Part shown: positions 5,636-10,552 of the stretch, one piece after another
Layout of the letters: every line of letters starts with the position of its first letter
How positions within the stretch are numbered: the stretch's first letter is position 1
From: Candidatus Desantisbacteria bacterium CG2_30_40_21
GTDB taxonomy: Bacteria; UBA9089; CG2-30-40-21
Direction: 5' to 3'
NCBI GenBank assembly: GCA_001873945.1
Contig: MNYI01000001.1
Location: 1 to 10,552 of the forward strand
DNA length: 10,552 nt
Notes under the pieces: generated by a model
The model's database searches: none
What the model saw: only the letters and a program-made list of their open reading frames with translations
Told to the model about the DNA's origin: nothing
Translations under genes and position numbers: made by a program

Positions 5636-6742
5636 TTGGCTCAACAAAAACGAGATTATTATGAAGTCCTTGGTGTGGGCAGAAATGCTCAAACAGAAGA
5701 GATAAAGTCAGCTTATCGAAAGCTGGCAAAACAATATCACCCGGATGCTAACCCAAGCGGTAAAAAGGTTGCAGAGGAAAAATTTAAGGAAATAAGTGAG
5801 GCATATGCAGTGCTTTCTGATTCAGAGAAAAGGGCACGATATGATCAGTTTGGTCATGTTGGTGCTGCTGGCTCTGAACAGGGGTTTGATTTTTCCGGGG
5901 TTGATTTTGGGGATATATTTGGTGATTTATTTGAAGGGGTGTTTGGCACATCAAACCGTCGCCGTGAGGGACCAAAAAGTAGAAGGGGGGCAGACCTTCA
6001 ATATAATCTGAAGATTAATCTAAAAGAAGCAGCGTTTGGTTGTGAAAAAGTAATCAAATTTTCACGCAACGAAGGGTGTTCAGCCTGTAATGGTAATGGA
6101 GCAAAGCCAGGTACGACCAAGCATACCTGTCAATCTTGTGGCGGTAGCGGTCAGGTGAGGGTTACTCAGGGATTCTTTTCTGTTGCTCGAACATGCGATA
6201 GATGTCGTGGGCAGGGAACTATTATCGATACCCCGTGTGTTACTTGCCGGGGAACAGGCAGGATTATGAAGGCTCAAAGCATTACTGTAAAAATACCGGC
6301 TGGTGTGGATACTGGTTCAAGGATACGGATAAGCGGAGGGGGAGAGGTTGGTTCAAATCAGGGAACCGCTGGTGATCTTTATGTGGTTATCATTGTTCAG
6401 GAAAATGAAACATTTAAGAGGAATGAAAATAATATATTTTGCGATGTATCTATCAGCTTTGTTATGGCTGCCCTTGGGGGAGAGGTTGATGTCCCTTCCT
6501 TAAGTGGAGAAAAGATAAAATTAAAAATACCTGTTGGCACTCAAAGTCATAGCTCTTTTAGAATAAAAGGTAGGGGTATACCATCCCTTCATGGTTATGG
6601 CTCAGGGGATCAATATGTTCGGGCAATAGTGATTGTCCCTACAAACTTGAGTGCAGAGCAGAAAAAACTGTTGCGTGATTTTGATGATATGGGTGGTAAA
6701 GACAAAGGGTTTATGGGTAAGGTTAAGGATGCGTTCAGGTAG
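5636..6742 (+). CDS. dnaJ: Chaperone protein DnaJ
   Basis: This is an Hsp40 co-chaperone that delivers substrates to DnaK and stimulates its ATPase. It is a complete 368-residue type I DnaJ. The J domain (about 5-70) has the HPD motif at 35-37. A short Gly/Phe-rich stretch (about 75-105) follows. Four zinc-binding repeats are CSACNGNG (148), CQSCGGSG (165), CDRCRGQG (187) and CVTCRGTG (201). Two beta-rich substrate-binding domains and a basic tail GKVKDAFR complete it. The start is a TTG with AAGGGGTGA upstream. The TAG stop coincides with the start of a GTAGGACA-type repeat. It follows grpE across a repeat hairpin that might lower or stabilise downstream message. I see no CIRCE or HrcA operator upstream of the pair. 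Confidence 0.97.
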   Translation: MAQQKRDYYEVLGVGRNAQTEEIKSAYRKLAKQYHPDANPSGKKVAEEKFKEISEAYAVLSDSEKRARYDQFGHVGAAGSEQGFDFSGVDFGDIFGDLFEGVFGTSNRRREGPKSRRGADLQYNLKINLKEAAFGCEKVIKFSRNEGCSACNGNGAKPGTTKHTCQSCGGSGQVRVTQGFFSVARTCDRCRGQGTIIDTPCVTCRGTGRIMKAQSITVKIPAGVDTGSRIRISGGGEVGSNQGTAGDLYVVIIVQENETFKRNENNIFCDVSISFVMAALGGEVDVPSLSGEKIKLKIPVGTQSHSSFRIKGRGIPSLHGYGSGDQYVRAIVIVPTNLSAEQKKLLRDFDDMGGKDKGFMGKVKDAFR

Positions 6743-6766
6743 GACACGGCATTCTTGCCTGTCTGT
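6739..6766. repeat. GTAGGACA-family repeat abutting the dnaJ stop
   Basis: GTAGGACACGGCATTC followed by TTGCCTGTCTGT matches the left half of the repeat at 831-884 with one extra C. It folds as an imperfect hairpin. Its first bases include the dnaJ TAG stop (6740-6742). A short run of GAATGCGGAA-like units follows at about 6774-6801, possibly another small repeat type. Confidence 0.7.
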
Positions 6767-6840
6767 TAAAAGGAAATGCGGAAGTAAGAATGCGGAATGC
6801 GAAACATTTGTTAGGTTATAATAAAAGGATGTGATAAGGT

Positions 6841-8241
6841 ATGCAGACAATCGATTCCGTTAGATACGAAAAATTAATACACTTGCAATCTATGGGCATA
6901 GCACCCTTTGGCTCGCGGTATGAAACAACCCATTCATCAAAGGAAGTGATTGAGGGGTTTTGCGAAGGGAATGAAATAGAGGTAAGTATCGCCGGCAGGG
7001 TTGTCTCCTTAAGGGAACATGGCAAATCTGCCTTTGCCAATCTCAAGGACAGGGATGGAAAGATTCAGGTTTATATCCGGCGGGATGCTGCTAACGAGGA
7101 TAATTTTGCTGTGTTTTGCGGATTAGAGCTGGGTGATTTTATCGGGGTCAAAGGGAAAACATTTAAGACCAAAACAGGTGAGGGGACAGTTCTGGTTGAA
7201 AAATTTACCTTTCTTTCCAAGTCGCTGAGACCCATGCCAAAGGAATGGTATGGGCTTAAGGATATAGAAACAAGGTATCGCCAGAGATATGTTGACCTGA
7301 TAGTCAATGATGAGGTCAAGGAGACATTTATCACCCGCTCTAAGGTTATTCGAATGATACGGGAGTTTTTAGACAAAAAAGATTTCCTTGAGGTTGAAAC
7401 CCCAATGATGCAGTCCATGGTTGGCGGGGCAACAGCAAAACCCTTTATTACCCATCATAATAGCTTGAGCATGGATCTTTATCTGCGGATTGCACCGGAG
7501 TTGTATCTTAAAAGATTAATTGTGGGTGGATTGGAAAGGGTTTATGAACTGAATCGTAATTTCAGGAATGAGGGTATTTCTACCCGGCATAACCCTGAGT
7601 TTACCATGCTTGAGGTTTATCAGGCTTATGCTGATTATGAAGATATGATGAGGCTGACAGAGGAATTGGTTGTTCATCTTTGCCAGAATATAAAGGGAAG
7701 CTTACAAATAGAGTATCAGGGACAAATGCTTGATTTTACTCCTCCATGGAGAAGATTGACGGTTTATGAGGCAATAGAAAATGCCCTGGGGGTAAAAATT
7801 TCAGGGATGCAGGACATAGAGGTAATTGCCAGCAAGCAAGGGCGTTCGGTTAAGGAATTGCTTGATGATGTACTTGACCACAAGATAGAAAAAGAGCTTG
7901 TTCAGCCAACATTTGTGACTAATTTTCCAACCGTACTTTCCCCTTTAGCAAAATCCATGCCTGACAATCAAGAGCTTACAGAAAGGTTTGAATTCTATAT
8001 TTCCTCCCAGGAGATAGGGAATGCCTACTCAGAGTTGAACGACCCAATTGACCAGAGAAAAAGGTTTGTTGAACAGGACCCGGATCATGTGGATGAGGAT
8101 TTTATCCGAGCACTTGAATATGGGATGCCGCCTTGTGGCGGGCTGGGGATAGGTATTGATAGATTGATTATGATGCTTACGGATTCTGCCTCTATTCGGG
8201 ATGTTATTCTGTTTCCGCAGTTAAAGAAGGAAGTAATGTAA
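6841..8241 (+). CDS. lysS: Lysyl-tRNA synthetase, class II
   Basis: This enzyme charges tRNA-Lys with lysine using ATP. It has 466 residues. The N-terminal OB-fold anticodon-binding domain (about 48-125) is followed by the class II catalytic core. Motif 1 is FLEVETPMM (182-190), motif 2 includes FRNEGISTRHNPEFTMLEVY (241-260), and motif 3 is GGLGIGIDRLIMML (433-446). FITRSKVIRMIREFLDKK and QEIGNAYSELNDP are also conserved. AAGGATG lies about 9 nt before the ATG. The protein is shorter than the usual 490-505 residues. Part of the difference is near EQDPDHVDEDF (411-421), where homologues such as the E. coli enzyme carry about ten more residues. All catalytic motifs are intact, so it should be active. 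The neighbours lolC and lolD are frequent partners of lysS in Gram-negative genomes. Confidence 0.97.
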   Translation: MQTIDSVRYEKLIHLQSMGIAPFGSRYETTHSSKEVIEGFCEGNEIEVSIAGRVVSLREHGKSAFANLKDRDGKIQVYIRRDAANEDNFAVFCGLELGDFIGVKGKTFKTKTGEGTVLVEKFTFLSKSLRPMPKEWYGLKDIETRYRQRYVDLIVNDEVKETFITRSKVIRMIREFLDKKDFLEVETPMMQSMVGGATAKPFITHHNSLSMDLYLRIAPELYLKRLIVGGLERVYELNRNFRNEGISTRHNPEFTMLEVYQAYADYEDMMRLTEELVVHLCQNIKGSLQIEYQGQMLDFTPPWRRLTVYEAIENALGVKISGMQDIEVIASKQGRSVKELLDDVLDHKIEKELVQPTFVTNFPTVLSPLAKSMPDNQELTERFEFYISSQEIGNAYSELNDPIDQRKRFVEQDPDHVDEDFIRALEYGMPPCGGLGIGIDRLIMMLTDSASIRDVILFPQLKKEVM

Positions 8242-8285
8242 CTATTTGGTGATTACCATACCATTCACAAGGGGGACAGCCAATT

Positions 8286-9470
8286 GTGATGTATTATGAA
8301 TTCTTCATTGCCTCTCGATACCTGAAAACACTTCGCAAAGAAAAATTTATTTCCCTTGTTGGCATGGCATCCATAGCCGGTGTGGCTATTGGTGTTATGG
8401 CATTGATTGTAACCCTGTCTGTGATGAACGGCTTTGAGCGGGAATTAAAGGAAAAAATACTCGGCTTTTCAAATCATATTGTTATCAATGGATTAATCAA
8501 AGATGTTACTATTATTGATGTATTCAAAAAAATTAAGCATGAACAAGTAGTTGGCATAGCACCATTTGTAGAGGGTGAGGCAATTTTGTCCTCTAAGTAT
8601 TCATCCTGTGGCGTTATGATTCGCGGCATTAAACCCACACTTGAAAAAGATGTCAGTCTTTTGTCTAAATGGATAACCACTGGCTCGTTTTCCATGGCTA
8701 CGGGTGATGCTCTTATCGGAAAAGAAATGGCGAAAAGACTGGGGCTGAAGATAGGTGATGCTATTTCACTTGTAAGCGGCACATTTTCGGGTATTCGTGA
8801 GTTCAAAATTAAGGGCATTTTTTGCTCTGGCATGTATGAATATGATTCAAAATTAGTATTTATCCCCTTAGAGGATAGCCAGCAATTATTTGGCATGGAT
8901 ACGACTAAACTCACGGGCATTTCCTTGAGGGTAAGGGACATAAACAAGGTCAGCCAGATAGCAGGTGATATTCAAGCAAGGCTGGGCTGGGGTTATCAGG
9001 TGGCAACATGGCAGGAGTTAAACAAAAATCTTTTCTTTGCCCTGAGGCTGGAAAAGGTGATGATGTTTATTATTCTCACCCTTATTGTGCTTGTGGGTGT
9101 CTTCAATATTTCGTCCTGTCTTGCCATGACTGTGCTGCGGAAGATAAAGGATGTGGGCATTCTTAAAGCCATGGGTTCATCGGGGCATAGTATCGGGCTG
9201 ATCTTTATCATTCAGGGGTTAATGATTGGGGTAAAGGGTGCTGTTATTGGGTGTGGTGGTGGTGCTTTGGTGTGTCTGGCTCTGGCTAAGTATCATTTTA
9301 TTAGTTTGCCGTCGGATATCTATTATATTACCTGTCTGCCTGTGGATATGGAGCTAAGCGATGTACTGCTTATTGGTGTATCTGCGATTGTCTTGAGTAT
9401 CCTTTCTACCATTTATCCTGCCTCACAAGCAGCCAGACTCAATCCAGTGGAGGCGTTAAGGTATGAATAG
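8286..9470 (+). CDS. lolC: Lipoprotein-releasing ABC transporter permease, LolC/E family
   Basis: This is the inner-membrane subunit of the LolCDE-type transporter, which extracts lipoproteins for transfer to the carrier LolA and then the outer membrane. It has 394 residues. The N-terminus YYEFFIASRYLKTLRKEKFISLVGMAS is typical of the family. The first membrane segment is at about 21-46, and a large periplasmic domain covers about 47-258. Three C-terminal segments lie at about 259-283, 302-337 and 358-380. The coupling region KIKDVGILKAMGSS and the tail PASQAARLNPVEALRYE are conserved. I take the GTG at 8286, 9 nt after AAGGGGGA; the ATG at 8289 is one codon on and changes little. Only one permease gene is visible, so it may act as a LolC/LolE-like homodimer (LolF type). 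The gene overlaps lolD by 8 bp. Confidence 0.93.
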   Translation: MMYYEFFIASRYLKTLRKEKFISLVGMASIAGVAIGVMALIVTLSVMNGFERELKEKILGFSNHIVINGLIKDVTIIDVFKKIKHEQVVGIAPFVEGEAILSSKYSSCGVMIRGIKPTLEKDVSLLSKWITTGSFSMATGDALIGKEMAKRLGLKIGDAISLVSGTFSGIREFKIKGIFCSGMYEYDSKLVFIPLEDSQQLFGMDTTKLTGISLRVRDINKVSQIAGDIQARLGWGYQVATWQELNKNLFFALRLEKVMMFIILTLIVLVGVFNISSCLAMTVLRKIKDVGILKAMGSSGHSIGLIFIIQGLMIGVKGAVIGCGGGALVCLALAKYHFISLPSDIYYITCLPVDMELSDVLLIGVSAIVLSILSTIYPASQAARLNPVEALRYE

Positions 9471-10164
9471 TAGCACAAGTTTCCAGCTTGCAGGCAGTGG
9501 GCAGACAGGGTTGTTGTCAATCCTTGATGTATGTAAAACATATTGTATGGATAGTGAAAATATTCCTGTGCTTAAGGGTATAAATCTGGAGATTGCACAG
9601 GGGGAGATACTGGCTATTGTTGGGCCATCTGGTGCGGGCAAGAGTACCCTGTTGCATATCTTGGGTGGGCTAGATATGCCGACTGAGGGCACGGTGTTGT
9701 TTCTTGGCAAGGATGTCTTTAATGGAGATATGGAGAAATATCGAAGTCAGACGATTGGTTTTGTCTTTCAGTTTCATCATCTCATGCCAGAATTTACTGC
9801 CCTGGAAAATGTGATGATGCCGGCATTGGTTAAAAGGATGCCGCGAAAACAAGCCAGGGAAAAGGCAGCGCAGATACTATGTGATGTTGGGTTATCAGAA
9901 AGATTAAACCACATGCCATCACAACTCTCTGGTGGAGAACAACAAAGGGTAGTTATTGCCAGGGCATTGATCAATGAACCGGAGTTAATTCTGGCTGATG
10001 AGCCTACCGGCAATCTGGATTCTCATATAGGAGATAGTGTTTTTCAGATACTGGAGGATATTGTCCGCAAGAAAGACAAAACCATGATAATTGTAACGCA
10101 TAATGAAAAATTGTCAGAAAGGGCAGATAGAATTGTAAGATTGGTTGATGGGATGGTGATATAG
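9463..10164 (+). CDS. lolD: Lipoprotein-releasing ABC transporter ATPase LolD
   Basis: This ATP-hydrolysing subunit powers lipoprotein release by the LolC/E permease on the cytoplasmic face of the inner membrane. It has 233 residues. Walker A is GPSGAGKST (54-62), the Q loop Q103 lies in FVFQFHHLMPEFTALENV, the signature is LSGGEQQ (155-161), Walker B is LILADE (175-180), and the switch histidine is H213. FQFHHLMPEFTALENV is typical of LolD/MacB-type ATPases. The ATG overlaps the end of lolC and has GGAGG 9 nt upstream, which implies translational coupling. The first 18 residues before ILDVCKTY exceed the usual LolD start and are encoded by a palindrome-like GTAGCACAAG...CTTG stretch. A TTG at 9511 is an alternative start but has a poorer ribosome site. 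Confidence 0.95.
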   Translation: MNSSTSFQLAGSGQTGLLSILDVCKTYCMDSENIPVLKGINLEIAQGEILAIVGPSGAGKSTLLHILGGLDMPTEGTVLFLGKDVFNGDMEKYRSQTIGFVFQFHHLMPEFTALENVMMPALVKRMPRKQAREKAAQILCDVGLSERLNHMPSQLSGGEQQRVVIARALINEPELILADEPTGNLDSHIGDSVFQILEDIVRKKDKTMIIVTHNEKLSERADRIVRLVDGMVI

Positions 10165-10205
10165 GTTTATCTTGTGAACGGTTTGAATCAGCAGCAATTT
10201 TTATC

Positions 10206-10234
10206 TTGACTTTTTTCGCCTTTTATGATATAAT
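10206..10234 (+). promoter_or_regulatory. Extended -10 sigma70-type promoter
   Basis: TTGACT (10206-10211) and TATAAT (10229-10234) are separated by 17 nt. A TG at 10226-10227 creates an extended -10. The predicted start is about 10241. It should drive the secreted-protein gene at 10458, or a small RNA in the leader. Confidence 0.8.
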
Positions 10235-10275
10235 TGACACTTGTGCCTGTGGGGCAGGAATAGCATGTTAATTTG

Positions 10276-10301
10276 TAGGGGCAGACTTGTGTATCTGCCC
10301 C
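10276..10301. repeat. GTAGGGGCAGAC-type palindrome
   Basis: GGGGCAGA (10278-10285) and TCTGCCCC (10294-10301) form a perfect 8-bp stem with an 8-nt loop. With the preceding GTA it has the same plan as the GTAGGACAGGC repeats at 831-884 and 6739-6766. It lies in the leader of the last gene. Confidence 0.75.
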
Positions 10302-10365
10302 ATTATGACTAATGATGTTTTCTGTGATGCGTGTGTTTGTGGTGTGAAAGATGGCAAAGGTCGAT

Positions 10366-10390
10366 TCATTTGCTTGGCATAAGCAAATGA
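10366..10390 (+). other. Stem-loop in the leader of the last gene
   Basis: TCATTTGCTT (10366-10375) pairs perfectly with AAGCAAATGA (10381-10390) around a 5-nt loop GGCAT. No U-run follows (GAAAAACC), so it is not a terminator. It could be a structured 5' leader element. Confidence 0.6.
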
Positions 10391-10457
10391 GAAAAACCAG
10401 AGGATAGATGTTCAGTCGTTCTTAGTTTAGTCAATTGATAATAAGGAGGAAATAACT

Positions 10458-10552
10458 ATGTGTAAAAAGATTATGTTAGGAGTAGCAATGAGTATTTCGA
10501 TAGGGGTACTTCTTAGTGGGATGGCAATGGCTGGAGATGATAATCAGCCAGA
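10458..10552 (+). CDS. Secreted protein of unknown function, 5' part only
   Basis: An ATG 8 nt after AAGGAGG opens a frame that runs off the window end after 31 full codons. The translation starts MCKKIMLGVAMSISIGVLL and continues SGMAMAGDDNQP. This is a classic Sec signal peptide: a short basic start, a hydrophobic core and an AMA cleavage site, predicted between residues 25 and 26. There is no lipobox cysteine at the cut, so the product should be periplasmic, outer-membrane or extracellular rather than a lipoprotein. It has its own promoter and a long leader, so it is independent of lolCD. The mature part is too short to identify. Confidence 0.75.
   Translation, partial: MCKKIMLGVAMSISIGVLLSGMAMAGDDNQP

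Larger units (their letters stand above)
10165..10457 (+). other. Intergenic region with promoter, long leader and two hairpins
   Basis: No credible gene is seen in this 293-nt gap. It holds an extended -10 promoter at 10206-10234, a repeat palindrome at 10276-10301, and a hairpin at 10366-10390. The ribosome site of the next gene, AAGGAGG, is at 10443-10449. The predicted transcript leader is about 215 nt. I see no clear intrinsic terminator for lolD. I could not match the leader to a known riboswitch class. Confidence 0.6.

Noticed and set aside
8474..8947. A 157-codon minus-strand open frame inside lolC
   Set aside because: It mirrors a codon-biased permease gene, has no ribosome site or motifs, and is best seen as a shadow.
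10241..10457. Cyclic di-GMP or other known riboswitch in the last leader
   Set aside because: The GGCAAAGG-like string alone does not fit the GEMM core (no matching tetraloop/receptor pattern or GGTAGCC segment), so no class was assigned.

Overview
The window is a housekeeping stretch from an AT-rich, diderm bacterium. A LolC/E-type permease and a LolD ATPase imply an outer membrane, and a class III prepilin-type protein implies type IV pili or a related fibre. The SRP RNA is the long form with an Alu domain. The intergenic DNA is densely seeded with several families of short palindromic repeats, a texture I associate with uncultured candidate-phylum, planctomycete-like and subsurface genomes. 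I cannot assign a phylum from the sequence alone.

Layout. The left third reads leftward: the SRP RNA gene (3157-3427), then dnaX, ybaB (nucleoid-associated YbaB/EbfC) and recR. This is the widely conserved ffs-dnaX-ybaB-recR replication/repair cluster. Two back-to-back sigma70-type promoters at about 3428-3523 separate it from a rightward series: a type IV pilin-like gene, a strong intrinsic terminator, then lepB (signal peptidase I), grpE, dnaJ, lysS, a lolC/E permease and lolD. After lolD comes a well-formed extended -10 promoter, a leader of roughly 215 nt, and the first 31 codons of a secreted protein cut off by the window end.

How the genes work together. DnaX (clamp loader), YbaB and RecR serve replication and recombinational repair. 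SRP RNA and LepB serve membrane targeting and signal-peptide removal. GrpE and DnaJ are DnaK co-chaperones, although dnaK is not here. LysS charges tRNA-Lys. LolC/E and LolD extract lipoproteins from the inner membrane for transfer to the outer membrane.

The most notable content is in the repeats. Two elements of about 195 bp (8-203 and 2945-3138) share GTAACTACTCA / TGAGTAGTTACC ends, and each is flanked by its own perfect 7-bp direct repeat (CTCTATT and AAATAAG). They look like non-autonomous mobile elements with target-site duplications. Other short palindromes lie against gene ends, and repeat-like sequence appears to have entered coding sequence: the DnaX linker, the GrpE C-terminus and possibly the LolD N-terminus. 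I found no defence system, CRISPR array, transposase gene or novel enzyme cluster.
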